Below the pieces are notes generated by a model that saw nothing but the letters and a program-made list of their open reading frames with translations, was not told where the DNA came from and made no database searches. This document shows, piece after piece, positions 8,389 through 16,735 of a stretch of DNA of 64,000 bases. The stretch is taken from the NCBI GenBank assembly GCA_018609935.1, contig JAHENH010000157.1, forward strand, positions 1 through 64,000. The letters run 5' to 3'. The DNA comes from Halobacteriales archaeon (GTDB taxonomy: Archaea; Halobacteriota; Halobacteria; Halorutilales; JAHENH01). A program made the position numbers and the translations under genes. Within the stretch, counting starts at the first letter, position 1; the number at the start of each line of letters is the position of its first letter.

Positions 8389-9572
8389 TATATATTCTGT
8401 TCTATTATATCAAGTATATTAACAGCTATATCTTCTTTTTTTCCCTTTGCTTTTTCAACATCATCACCAGTTACTATAACTATATCCGATGAATCTTTTC
8501 CCATAACTTCAGCATCATTCCCTACCACTAAATCAAGATCAGAACGTTCTTTAAATTTTTTAGCCTTCTTTATTAGTTTTTGTTTAGATACACCCGTCTC
8601 TGCTTTAAACCCTACAATAAACGCATCGTGAACCTGTTCCCTAACTTTTTCTAATAATTTAGGCACTTTTTCCATCTTCAATGTCAAGTCCTGTCCACTT
8701 TTTATTTTCTTTTCTCTAGGTTTTATTGTATAGTCGGAAACAGCAGCAGCAGAAATAAACAGATCACATCCCTTTTTAACCTCTTCTATAGAAGACTCTA
8801 TCATTTCATTTGCACTTTCAACCTTTATCTCATCTGCATAACCTATATATCCATCATAATTATGTATAAGTACAACTTCAGCTCCTCTAATATACGCTTC
8901 CTTAGCTAGGGCTCTTCCAGTTTTCCCAGAAGAACGAGTGGTAATAATTCTAACAGGGTCTATCGATTCAGCAGTAGACCCACTAGTTATCACTACTCTT
9001 TTACCCTCCAATGAACTCTCTGACAGTGCTCTTTGACATTCTGTAGCTATAGAATCTATAGAAGGTAGCTTAGCTTTGTCTTCTTCGACAACTGGGGAAA
9101 TTATATTAATACCCCAATTCTTTAATTTTTCAAGATTATCATCTACACCAGGATGACCATACATTGGTTCATGCATTGCTGGAGCTATCACTATAGGTAG
9201 ACTACTACCTATTGCAGTTGTAGCAAAAGTAGTCACTGGAGTATCATCCACCCCATTAGCTATCTTTCCAATGGTATTCGCAGTAGCAGGTGCTATGAGC
9301 AATAAATCAGCATTTTCTTTCCTCCACCCCTCAAATTCACTAGTTAATTCACCACATAATTCAACGTGTTCTACATCTCCAGTTATTTCTGTAATTACAT
9401 CATTACCTGTAGCAAACTCCAAAGAATAGGGATGTATTATCTGTCTAGAAGATCCACTCATCACTCCATAAACTTCAGCACCTCGCCTACGAAGTTCATG
9501 AGAAAGCCTAATACATTCAACAGCAGCAATACTACCAGTAACTCCAAGAACTACTCGTTTACCATCAAGCAT
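8388..9572 (-). CDS. coaBC: Bifunctional phosphopantothenoylcysteine decarboxylase / phosphopantothenate-cysteine ligase
   Basis: This enzyme makes 4'-phosphopantetheine for CoA. The N-terminal flavin-dependent CoaC half has GVTGSIAA near the start, the Asn-containing loop IAPATANTIGKIANGV and the active-site segment IAPAMHEPMYGHP. The C-terminal CoaB half begins near 190 with GKRVVITSGSTAESIDPVRIITTRSSG and contains GFKAET and DLVVGND. The second of two in-frame ATG codons is taken as the start because the family begins right before GKRVVLGVTG; the other lies six bases upstream. hpt follows with a one-base overlap. The length (about 395) is normal. Confidence 0.93.
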   Translation of the reverse strand: MLDGKRVVLGVTGSIAAVECIRLSHELRRRGAEVYGVMSGSSRQIIHPYSLEFATGNDVITEITGDVEHVELCGELTSEFEGWRKENADLLLIAPATANTIGKIANGVDDTPVTTFATTAIGSSLPIVIAPAMHEPMYGHPGVDDNLEKLKNWGINIISPVVEEDKAKLPSIDSIATECQRALSESSLEGKRVVITSGSTAESIDPVRIITTRSSGKTGRALAKEAYIRGAEVVLIHNYDGYIGYADEIKVESANEMIESSIEEVKKGCDLFISAAAVSDYTIKPREKKIKSGQDLTLKMEKVPKLLEKVREQVHDAFIVGFKAETGVSKQKLIKKAKKFKERSDLDLVVGNDAEVMGKDSSDIVIVTGDDVEKAKGKKEDIAVNILDIIEQNI

Positions 9573-9711
9573 TAACAAAAAAAAGAGTTGTTTGTTCTTT
9601 AATTCTATTCAAGAACTCAACAATCCTAGAAAATAAACCATAAATAATCAATCATAGAAAAGAAGAGTAGGGATCCCTCTATAACCAAATTTAGTGTTTT
9701 ACTCTAGTTAA

Positions 9712-9737
9712 ATCTATGTTTTCAAGAAAACATAGAT
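9712..9737. repeat. Perfect 12-bp inverted repeat
   Basis: The arms ATCTATGTTTTC and GAAAACATAGAT are separated by AA. The spacing is too tight for an RNA hairpin loop unless the inner pairs open, so a dimeric protein-binding site is as likely as a transcript hairpin. It lies between divergent promoters. Confidence 0.5.
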
Positions 9738-9865
9738 CAGCCTTTACGATTAACCACATGTTCTTGGAATTCAGTATAAAACCACCTATATAGAGTCTAT
9801 AGGAACACTTATTCAATCTATTTACCAATGTTAAACACACGTCCTTATTCTGTTTTGTCCAGATT

Positions 9866-9874
9866 ATTTATATC
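9866..9874 (+). promoter_or_regulatory. Probable TATA box of purB
   Basis: ATTTATATC matches the archaeal TATA consensus. A start of transcription about 25 bases on would fall near 9895, giving a leader before the purB start codon. Position and orientation are the only support. Confidence 0.35.
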
Positions 9875-9952
9875 TAAGATATAGGTTTCTTTTTTTTTAG
9901 AAACTGAAAGATAAACGAAGGATAATTGAAAATCCCTTCTCTAATTTTCGTT

Positions 9953-11284
9953 GTGGTAGTTCATCCAATAGATTATAGATATGGTACAGAGGAGATGAAG
10001 GAAGTATGGGAGGAAGGTTCTAGGTTAGAAAAAATGCTTAAAGTGGAGATAGCATTAGTACATTCTTTAGAAAAACTAGATAAAGCCCCTGAAGGAACTA
10101 CAGAAATAGTGGAAAAAGCAGCAAAAAAAGTAGAGCTAGATAGGGTTAAGGAAATTGAATCAGAGATAAAACATGACGTAATGGCTGTTGTAAGAGCTAT
10201 AGAAGAAAAATGTGAAGATGGTGCAGGCGAATTTGTCCATTTTGGTGCTACATCTAACGATATAATAGATACTGCCGATGCTCTACGTCTACGAGATTCT
10301 TGTTCTATTTTGGAAGATAAACTCAAAAAATTACGCAGAGAGCTTGCGAAAAAGGCTGAAAAACATAAAGAAACTGTATGTGCTGGTAGAACTCATGGAC
10401 AAGCAGGAGTACCTACCACATGGGGTCATAGATTCGCAAGATGGGCAGATGAAATAGATAGACATATTGAAAGACTAGAAGAAATCAAAAAAAGGATACT
10501 GGTAGGGAAAATGTCTGGAGCTGTAGGGACTGGAGCATCATTTGGGGAAAAATCAAAGGAAGTTGAAAAAATAACTATGGATCAACTAGATTTAGGTGTA
10601 TCCAGAATATCTAGCCAGATTATTGATAGAGACAGACATGCTGAATATGTTTTTCTTTTAGCTAGTATTGCTACCAGTCTAGATAAAATAACTATAAATA
10701 TACGGAATATGCAGAGAACTGAGATATCTGAAGTAGAAGAAGGTTTTGGCGAAAAACAAGTTGGATCCAGCACAATGCCTCATAAAAGAAATCCGATAAA
10801 AAGTGAAAATGTAGGAGGTCTGTCAAGAGTTGTTCGGAACTTAGTGAATGTAGAACTTAGAAACAATACACTTTGGGAGGAACGGGATCTAACTAATTCA
10901 TCTAGTGAAAGAGTTGTCTTTTCAGAAATTAATGTTTTGACAGATCACGTCTTAAGCCAAACTATAGATATAATAAAAAATCTTAAGGTAGATAAATCGA
11001 AGTCTTTAGAGAATATAGAAAACCTTGGAGGGTTAAATATGGCGGAATCGGTAATGATGTATCTTGCAAAAAATGGTATGGGGAGGCAGACGGCACATGA
11101 AGAAGTTAGAAGATCCGCAATGGAAGCACAAGAAAAAAATAAAGAATTCAAGGAAGCTTTAAGTGAAAATAGAAAAATAATGAAATATCTTAATGAAGAA
11201 AAAATAGAAAAACTTCTAAAGCCTGAAAAATATCTAGGGAATTCAGTGGAGAAAGTTGAAGATATAGTTAAAGAAATAAAATAA
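9953..11284 (+). CDS. purB: Adenylosuccinate lyase
   Basis: It cleaves SAICAR and adenylosuccinate in purine synthesis. The fumarase/aspartase-superfamily signature GSSTMPHKRNPIKSE is near residue 265, with the catalytic Ser loop. CAGRTHGQAGVPTTWG (about 145) carries a catalytic His, and HFGATSNDI is near 92. I chose the GTG at 9953 because family members start a few residues before HPIDYRYG; a TTG at 9926 would add nine hydrophobic residues. The length (about 443) is normal. purA lies 10 kb away, and hpt and coaBC are divergent neighbours. Confidence 0.92.
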   Translation: MVVHPIDYRYGTEEMKEVWEEGSRLEKMLKVEIALVHSLEKLDKAPEGTTEIVEKAAKKVELDRVKEIESEIKHDVMAVVRAIEEKCEDGAGEFVHFGATSNDIIDTADALRLRDSCSILEDKLKKLRRELAKKAEKHKETVCAGRTHGQAGVPTTWGHRFARWADEIDRHIERLEEIKKRILVGKMSGAVGTGASFGEKSKEVEKITMDQLDLGVSRISSQIIDRDRHAEYVFLLASIATSLDKITINIRNMQRTEISEVEEGFGEKQVGSSTMPHKRNPIKSENVGGLSRVVRNLVNVELRNNTLWEERDLTNSSSERVVFSEINVLTDHVLSQTIDIIKNLKVDKSKSLENIENLGGLNMAESVMMYLAKNGMGRQTAHEEVRRSAMEAQEKNKEFKEALSENRKIMKYLNEEKIEKLLKPEKYLGNSVEKVEDIVKEIK

Positions 11285-11294
11285 ATATAATCCT

Positions 11295-12140
11295 CTATAA
11301 AACTTCATCAGGTTGGGGACGAGGATATGCTACAAAATCCTGGCTTAATACTTGGAATGGATCATATCTAGATTGATGACATTGACAATAGATCATATTT
11401 GCAGAACATACACTCCCACTTTCTCCACATCCATAATCAGATGTTTGGAATCCCTGTGGGACACAGCAGAAATGTGTGCATTTATTTAACCAGCATATAA
11501 ATCCTTCAGGACATGCTTCATCAACCCACTGTCTTGCCTGATCAGTTTGAGCCCCATCGAGGAGTGACTGTTTATCAGTTTTTATTATAGATATTGGAAT
11601 AGTTTGTTCTACGCCCTGGCTCCTCCATGTACCCCATGCAGGTTTTCCTAGACCCTGTTCAGCATTTTCAGCACTACCTTGGTACTGTTCCCAATCTTCA
11701 AAATGGTCTACCGTCATTACTTCTCCATCCATATCACTGTGCCATTCTCTCCCAGTATAATATAGTTTATTATCACTCTCAAATTGAGGTTGTATTCCAG
11801 GATAGTTTTGGAGTCCACAGTACTGGAACCAATCCATACCATACTCAATTCCTGCTATATCTATAGTAGGATTTTGTTCACCTTCCGAGGGTTTTGGAGC
11901 TCTACCTATTATTTCTCCATTTTCGATTGTTAAAGGAATTAAGGGCATACCTCGAGGTGCAGGCCCTGCCACCATTTCATTTCCAATAAATGTAATATTA
12001 CCTCCACCGATTCCGCTTTTTTGTGTGAGAAGGTCTATACTCATAATCCCCATAGAGGCCACATTTGCTAGAATACCAGCACCCACTAGTTTAGCCACAA
12101 ATCTTCTGCGGCTTTTATTAGGATAATTATCACTGTCCAT
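11295..12140 (-). CDS. Tat-exported Rieske [2Fe-2S] protein
   Basis: A 281-residue Rieske protein. The N-terminus has a twin-arginine motif (SRRRFVAKL, about 10-18) and one hydrophobic helix, so it is probably exported folded and stays membrane-anchored. The cluster motifs are CTHFCC (Cys221, His223 as ligands, Cys226 for the disulphide) and CQCHQS (Cys252 ligand, Cys254 disulphide, His255 ligand). The CTHFCC form is one I know from haloarchaeal bc-type complexes. The family transfers electrons from quinol to a high-potential acceptor. There is no cytochrome b gene beside it, which is unusual. It converges on purB, with 10 bases between stop codons. Confidence 0.88.
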   Translation of the reverse strand: MDSDNYPNKSRRRFVAKLVGAGILANVASMGIMSIDLLTQKSGIGGGNITFIGNEMVAGPAPRGMPLIPLTIENGEIIGRAPKPSEGEQNPTIDIAGIEYGMDWFQYCGLQNYPGIQPQFESDNKLYYTGREWHSDMDGEVMTVDHFEDWEQYQGSAENAEQGLGKPAWGTWRSQGVEQTIPISIIKTDKQSLLDGAQTDQARQWVDEACPEGFICWLNKCTHFCCVPQGFQTSDYGCGESGSVCSANMIYCQCHQSRYDPFQVLSQDFVAYPRPQPDEVL

Positions 12141-12465
12141 TATGAGAAATCTAGATACCTTAATTCTTTATCTTTACGATAAAATTGACATCGATACTTG
12201 AAAAACTTGAATATTATAGATGATATAGCGTATATGTCTCTCTGGATAATATCTATTAGGTCTTTAAAACTTTTGTATACTATATAATTTTAATACTCTA
12301 AACTATCCTATTCTTATAGATGTTTTTTTAAATTTATTTTTTAGTTTTAGAGATAAAAATGGAATCCTGGGCCTAAATTGGGTAAAGTATCAGTTTATCT
12401 GATCTATAAGTTTGACAGGAGTCTTAAATAATTATAAATAATCATGGTTAGTAATTGAATCAAAA
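12141..12465. other. AT-rich gap upstream of the Rieske gene
   Basis: No coding frame or strong hairpin is seen in these 325 bases. It must hold the promoters for the divergent Rieske gene and the small gene at 12466. Confidence 0.35.
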
Positions 12466-12696
12466 ATGAGTTCTAATAAAAAAACGGAAACTAAATTTGA
12501 TGATCTTCTAGTTAACCTTAAAAATAAAAATATGGAAAATAAAGAGCTGACAGCTAAAGAAATACTTAAAGCTGTGGAAGATGACTTATGCTTTTCAAGT
12601 TCGCATGAAATTGCAACTATATTAGGAAGAAACTCAGAAGATCGCAGAATAGAAATAATTGATGGTTCACCATATAAATACAAGATTATACCTTGA
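12466..12696 (+). CDS. Hypothetical small protein (76 aa)
   Basis: A charged 76-residue protein starting ATG AGT TCT. The N-terminal half is Lys- and Asn-rich. The C-terminal half (ELTAKEILKAVEDD, HEIATILGRN, IEIIDGSPYKYKII) has helix-turn-helix-like spacing followed by a short strand, so it might be a small winged-helix protein. I do not recognise a family. Codon use resembles its neighbours. The opposite strand also has an open frame over the same bases, but it lacks a plausible start context. Confidence 0.55.
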   Translation: MSSNKKTETKFDDLLVNLKNKNMENKELTAKEILKAVEDDLCFSSSHEIATILGRNSEDRRIEIIDGSPYKYKIIP

Positions 12697-12916
12697 TATC
12701 CATCAATAAGTAAGGTGACTATCAGTGAAGCCCCTACTTTATAACCATCAAAAATCTCAAAGGTTTTTATCAGTTTGCTCGGTTTTCTTTATATATAGTT
12801 TAGAAAAAATTACCTAGTTTGGTTCGAGAATACTACACAAGATCTCTATCCGGACATAAAGCTTATTACGATATCTGGTATAAAATCAATACTTCAGACT
12901 TAATAATGTGAGTAAA

Positions 12917-13423
12917 TCACATAGTTATAGATGTATTAAAGTTTTCTTTATATGCTATCTCAGATAGTGGTTTTCTATTTTTCTCCCCTTTTATTTTTTT
13001 CTTTGGGTATCCAAAACCAATAATTGCAGTTATAGAATACTCAGGTATATTAAAGAAATCCTTCATTTTAGCTTCCTCACATTCCGTATATATACAGGAA
13101 CCAATGCCCTTCTCCCAACCGGATAATTGTAGATATGTTATTGCTCTACCAGCATCTAGTTCATGGAAAGAATACTGAGGATCTGTTAAAACTATTATAG
13201 CAAAATCAGCGTTTTGTATCCAATCACCTGTTTTACTGAAATCTTTAAGTTTTTGTATATTTTCATTTTCATCAACTAATATAAACCTCCAATGTTGTGT
13301 GTTTCTACCACTTGGAGATAATCTTCCAGATTCAAGTATTTCCTTTTTTATTTTATCATCAACCTCTTTTGAAGAATAATTTCTAACCTCTACTCTAGTT
13401 TTTAAAGCTTCATTAACTTCCAT
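12917..13423 (-). CDS. Nitroreductase-family flavoprotein
   Basis: A 168-residue FMN-binding nitroreductase. It begins VNEALKTRVEVRNYSSKEV, the family's usual R-S-x-R-x-(F/Y) start, then LSPSGRNTQHWRFILV for FMN and substrate binding. The C-terminal IIGFGYPKK matches the GYP motif. Such enzymes use NAD(P)H to reduce quinones, nitro compounds or flavins. The substrate cannot be read from sequence. The next gene in the same direction, 55 bases upstream, encodes a glycosylase-like protein. Confidence 0.88.
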   Translation of the reverse strand: MEVNEALKTRVEVRNYSSKEVDDKIKKEILESGRLSPSGRNTQHWRFILVDENENIQKLKDFSKTGDWIQNADFAIIVLTDPQYSFHELDAGRAITYLQLSGWEKGIGSCIYTECEEAKMKDFFNIPEYSITAIIGFGYPKKKIKGEKNRKPLSEIAYKENFNTSITM

Positions 13424-13478
13424 AACAGTTTTATTTTATTATTTATATTTTTATTTTTTTTCTATCGATTATATTTCA

Positions 13479-14018
13479 TTATAGTATTTTTTCTATATCT
13501 CTTAGTATAGTATCATATTTTGATGTATCCCTTAGTATTGAACCTATATTATATGTTAAAAGTAATTTCCCTGAATATGTTAAAGTTGTATATGTATATA
13601 TGGATCCATGAACTTCTTTCAGTTTTATTTTTTTCTGTAATAGTCTTTCAGCTACAAGTTTGCCGAGAGCAACAATATAGTTTGGGTCTATAATTTTGAG
13701 TTCTTTTTCAAAATAAGATGCACATTTATCTAATTCTCGTTTTTTTGGATCTCTACTCCCTCCATAACAGCGAGTTAAGTTTGTAAGGAATACATCATTT
13801 CTATCAAAGCCTAGATCATCTAAAATATCATCTAAAACTTTACCTGTCTCCCCTTTATAGGGTTGTCCAATCTTGTCATCTTTTCTACCTACTTTTTTAC
13901 CCATAAAAAGTATATCTGCATCTTCACTACCCTCATTTGGCACCGCCTTAGAACGTGTTTTATGTAGACTGCATTTAGTACAGTTTCTTATTTCTTTATT
14001 TAGTTCATCCAGATCCAT
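13479..14018 (-). CDS. Family 4-type uracil-DNA glycosylase, catalytic motifs degenerate
   Basis: A 179-residue protein with the fold and Fe-S cysteines of family 4 uracil-DNA glycosylases: Cys13 and Cys16 (CTKC), Cys84 (LTRC) and Cys99 (LDKC). The uracil-pocket segment GQPYKGETG is recognisable. The first motif, normally GEAPG, is GKKVG at 40-44, and the second, normally HPS, is NIGS at 157-160. So the usual catalytic acid and the DNA-side histidine are both replaced. It may recognise another lesion, bind DNA without cutting, or have lost activity. An intact copy probably exists elsewhere. Confidence 0.8.
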   Translation of the reverse strand: MDLDELNKEIRNCTKCSLHKTRSKAVPNEGSEDADILFMGKKVGRKDDKIGQPYKGETGKVLDDILDDLGFDRNDVFLTNLTRCYGGSRDPKKRELDKCASYFEKELKIIDPNYIVALGKLVAERLLQKKIKLKEVHGSIYTYTTLTYSGKLLLTYNIGSILRDTSKYDTILRDIEKIL

Positions 14019-14064
14019 ACCATTATATCTAATTATAGATTTGTAAGGAAATATATAAGACCTC

Positions 14065-14283
14065 TTGGTTCACCTAGAGAACGCATATAATCCAAGTATA
14101 GGAGAGATTTTTAAACAGCAAGCTGACCATCCTTTATATGAGTTATATCTTATTCGGAGAGTTTATTATAGATTTTTTCGGCAATTAATAGGATATGTAT
14201 GTATAGCCATAGTAGCTTGGAAATCCACTATTTATTTGATTAAAGAGGGTATAAATCAATACCTTCCTTTTTGGAAGTTATAG
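14065..14283 (+). CDS. Hypothetical 72-aa protein, weak
   Basis: A TTG-initiated frame encodes an aromatic-rich protein with one hydrophobic segment (QLIGYVCIAIVAWKST, about 41-56). It is divergent from the glycosylase-like gene. A TATA-like AATATATAAG sits only about 10 bases before the TTG, too close for a normal start, so the coding call is weak. No family is recognised. Confidence 0.25.
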   Translation: MVHLENAYNPSIGEIFKQQADHPLYELYLIRRVYYRFFRQLIGYVCIAIVAWKSTIYLIKEGINQYLPFWKL

Positions 14284-14647
14284 AAATTTCTGTATATTTA
14301 ACCTCTCTATAAAAACCTATAAAGGGCTTTTTTCTATACTTTAGATTATGCAAACTTAGTTATTTATTATAAATCTAACCACATAATATAAACTATACTA
14401 AATAGATTGTAGCGTACTTACTATAAACTGGATATTACCCCAGTTTAGTTGGAAAGTTTCATAAGTCTTATTTAAAGAAAACATATTAAATTCTCTTCAT
14501 TATTGCCACTACTGTTCTCCAACAATAAACAACTATAATCAAGTGATTTGGCAAGCCAAAGTAATTAGCTCCAGGTCTTATTTGACAATTAAGTCTTATT
14601 GACAACAGAAGGGATTTAAGTCCTGCCTTCACTTTTTATCAAAAAGG
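14284..14647. other. Gene-free stretch with possible IS200/IS605 end debris
   Basis: No reading frame is supported. The last part (about 14605-14630) contains GGGATTTAAGTCCTGCCTTC, which resembles the right end of tnpB-type insertion sequences. No transposase fragment could be read. The promoter of the gene at 14648 should lie in or just after this segment. Confidence 0.3.
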
Positions 14648-15247
14648 ATGCATCTAAGCACTTCAGAAACTGGGAAAATAGCCCTTGGAGAAGCTATTAA
14701 AGCATATGAGGAGTGGTCAGCCCGCGAAGGGATTCCTGTAGAATCTAATAATTCGAAGATAACACATGAAGGCTTTGAAGAACTTCTAAGTGAACTAAGA
14801 GAAAACGAAATTAATATAGAACCAAAGGAGCTTTCACGGTTAGTTGAACGTTTTTCTAATGTTGAACCATATATTTTAGATGAGTACGAAACAAAAGAAT
14901 TAATTAAAAATTATCCAAATATAGTCTTCGGAGAATGGAGGTTAGGGGCTGAAACAGCTGATAATATTGATCTACTACTAAAAAAACAAGACGAGGAAAA
15001 AGTAATGCTAGTTGACATAGCATTTGAAAAAAAGCATACTTCACTAGGTAGACTTCTACACGAAAGGGAACGCTTTAAAGAATATGATGCAGAAGCTTGT
15101 ATAGTAGTACTCTCTGAAGACAAGTATTTTAAAGAAGCTTGTGAAAACGCAGAAATCGAGATCTTAGAGATAGGAGCAGAACATCTCTTAGAACTCATAA
15201 ATAATACGGAATGGAAAAATCTACAAAGCCTAACTTTAACTCCTTAA
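14648..15247 (+). CDS. Hypothetical protein, possibly nuclease-like
   Basis: A 199-residue acidic protein of unknown family. The first 85 residues look helical. The second half has a strand-turn-strand pattern: GEWRLG, then NIDLLLKKQDEEKVMLVDIAFEKK, a helix (LGRLLHERERFKEY), the strand ACIVVLSED and another strand. The Asp, then a strand ending in xExK, recalls the PD-(D/E)xK nuclease core, in which Asp and Glu bind metal and Lys assists. This is only a pattern match. It stands alone, between an insertion-sequence-like scar and get3. Confidence 0.6.
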   Translation: MHLSTSETGKIALGEAIKAYEEWSAREGIPVESNNSKITHEGFEELLSELRENEINIEPKELSRLVERFSNVEPYILDEYETKELIKNYPNIVFGEWRLGAETADNIDLLLKKQDEEKVMLVDIAFEKKHTSLGRLLHERERFKEYDAEACIVVLSEDKYFKEACENAEIEILEIGAEHLLELINNTEWKNLQSLTLTP

Positions 15248-15316
15248 ATACAGTTATAAAATGATTTCACACACAGTTAGGTACCATAAGACATATTTCA
15301 ATAGATACTTTAGCCG

Positions 15317-15451
15317 TTGCAATTAATTACAAACGTTATTAGACCTTTAAAACTTGAACATCCGCGATTATCTAAATATATGAAGTTAAAAAAATCTGAT
15401 CTATATAATACTTGGAAAAAAATAAATAAAGAAATATTTGGTGGTATATAA
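15317..15451 (+). CDS. Possible small protein coupled to get3 (44 aa)
   Basis: A short frame from TTG (or ATG at 15380) ends in a TAA that overlaps the get3 ATG by one base (TAATG). The end reads SDLYNTWKKINKEIFGGI, which looks protein-like. The exact overlap is the typical layout for translational coupling here (compare coaBC-hpt, rpoH-rpoB2 and rpoA1-rpoA2). The start is uncertain and no family is recognised. Confidence 0.35.
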   Translation: MQLITNVIRPLKLEHPRLSKYMKLKKSDLYNTWKKINKEIFGGI

Positions 15452-16398
15452 TGTCACGTTTTATTTTATATGGTGGAAAAGGAGGAGTGGGGAAAACAAC
15501 CTGTGCAGCTGCAACAGCAGTTAATCTTTCTAAAGATGAAAAAACTCTAGTTGTAAGTACTGACCCTGCTCATTCTCTTTCCGATTCTCTTAAAACTGAG
15601 CTAGGCTCGACACCCAAAAAAATAAAAAATAATCTATGGGCTGTAGAGATAGATCCAGAAAATGCAATGAAAGAATACAAAGAAGACGTACAAAAAGTTC
15701 CAAAAGAATTGATACCTTTTGGAGAAATAAGCGAAAAAGTAGGGAAAGGTATGGGGGAAGTATTTGAAGACGCTTTAGGCGCCCCTGGAAGTGATGAAAT
15801 AGCTGTAATATACAAATTCACTGAATATATGGATACAAATAAATGGGATAGAGTAGTTTTTGACACAGCACCAACTGGTCATACTTTAAAACTCCTTCAA
15901 TTACCAGAAATAATGGATTCAGTTATGGGAAGAATAATAAAAATAAAATCAGGTATGGAGGATGTTTTTGATTCTATCAGAGGGCTAGTTGGAAAACAAG
16001 ATAATAAAAAAGGATCCACAATTAATAGGCTTAAAAAATTTAAAAAGAGACTAGAAAAAGCCCGACTTTATCTTACTGATCCTGAATATACAGACTTTCG
16101 AGCAGTACTAACCCCAGAAACTATGGTTGTTAGAGAAACTCAAAGATTAATAGAAAAACTATCAACATATAATGTTCCAACTAGCACAATAATTGTTAAC
16201 AAAGTTCTAAAAGATTTTAATCCAAACTGTGAAATGTGTACTGCTAGAAGAGAGATACAGAATAAAAGTAAAGAAGAAATAGAAGACATATTTAGTGACA
16301 TAAAAATAATTGAAGTACCTCTAATGAACAAAGAAGCTAGAGGAATAGATGCCCTAGAAGAAATAGGTAAAATACTAGAAGATCAAAAACAAAGCTAA
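15451..16398 (+). CDS. get3: Get3/ArsA-type ATPase
   Basis: A 315-residue single-domain ArsA-superfamily ATPase. The deviant P-loop GKGGVGKTT is at 9-17, with the conserved STDPAHSLSD next (switch I) and FDTAPTGHTLKLL (switch II). A CxxC (NPNCEMC) near residue 253 matches the zinc site that holds Get3 dimers together. In archaea these proteins are thought to carry tail-anchored membrane proteins rather than arsenite; no arsenic-resistance genes lie nearby. The length fits a single-domain archaeal Get3 rather than the tandem bacterial ArsA. Confidence 0.9.
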   Translation: MSRFILYGGKGGVGKTTCAAATAVNLSKDEKTLVVSTDPAHSLSDSLKTELGSTPKKIKNNLWAVEIDPENAMKEYKEDVQKVPKELIPFGEISEKVGKGMGEVFEDALGAPGSDEIAVIYKFTEYMDTNKWDRVVFDTAPTGHTLKLLQLPEIMDSVMGRIIKIKSGMEDVFDSIRGLVGKQDNKKGSTINRLKKFKKRLEKARLYLTDPEYTDFRAVLTPETMVVRETQRLIEKLSTYNVPTSTIIVNKVLKDFNPNCEMCTARREIQNKSKEEIEDIFSDIKIIEVPLMNKEARGIDALEEIGKILEDQKQS

Positions 16399-16481
16399 AC
16401 ACTAGGTAAGTTTGATAGATTTATATATAAGAAATCAATATTATATAATATTTTATCTGGGATCTAGAGAATAAATATATA

Positions 16482-16565
16482 CGCCGAGGGAGGGATTCGA
16501 ACCCCCGAGGGTTTACACCCACCTGCTCTCGAGGCAAGCGCCTTACCAGACTAGGCTACCTCGGC
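16482..16565 (-). tRNA. tRNA-Ser (anticodon CGA)
   Basis: A class II tRNA with a perfect 7-bp acceptor stem (GCCGAGG/CCTCGGC) and discriminator G. The anticodon stem CTTGC/GCAGG encloses the loop CTCGAGA, giving anticodon CGA (codon UCG). It has a long variable arm and a T-loop TTCGAAT. CCA is not encoded and no intron is seen. Confidence 0.95.
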
Positions 16566-16735
16566 ACATAACATTCTCTATACCTAAATTAGGTAATTAT
16601 TTGTTAGTTACTATTCAAGTTTAGATGGTATTAACTCTACCAGCAACCTAGAACCCATAATTCTTTTATTTCTAGTTTAAAGATATTTATTATTTTAAAA
16701 AATATCTAATTTAACTTTAAAAAATTTAAAATAAT

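Larger units (their letters stand above)
9573..9952. other. Divergent intergenic region between coaBC and purB
   Basis: About 380 bases separate the two divergent genes. A perfect 12-bp inverted repeat lies at 9712-9737. A TATA-like element lies at 9866-9874 facing purB. No protein-coding frame is convincing. The segment 9640-9860 is somewhat less AT-rich than other gaps and may be decayed sequence. Confidence 0.4.

Noticed and set aside
12819..12911. 30-codon frame from TTG with protein-like sequence (EYYTRSLSGHKAYYDIW)
   Set aside because: A TATA-like element lies about 24 bases upstream, but the product is too short and matches nothing; kept only as a note.
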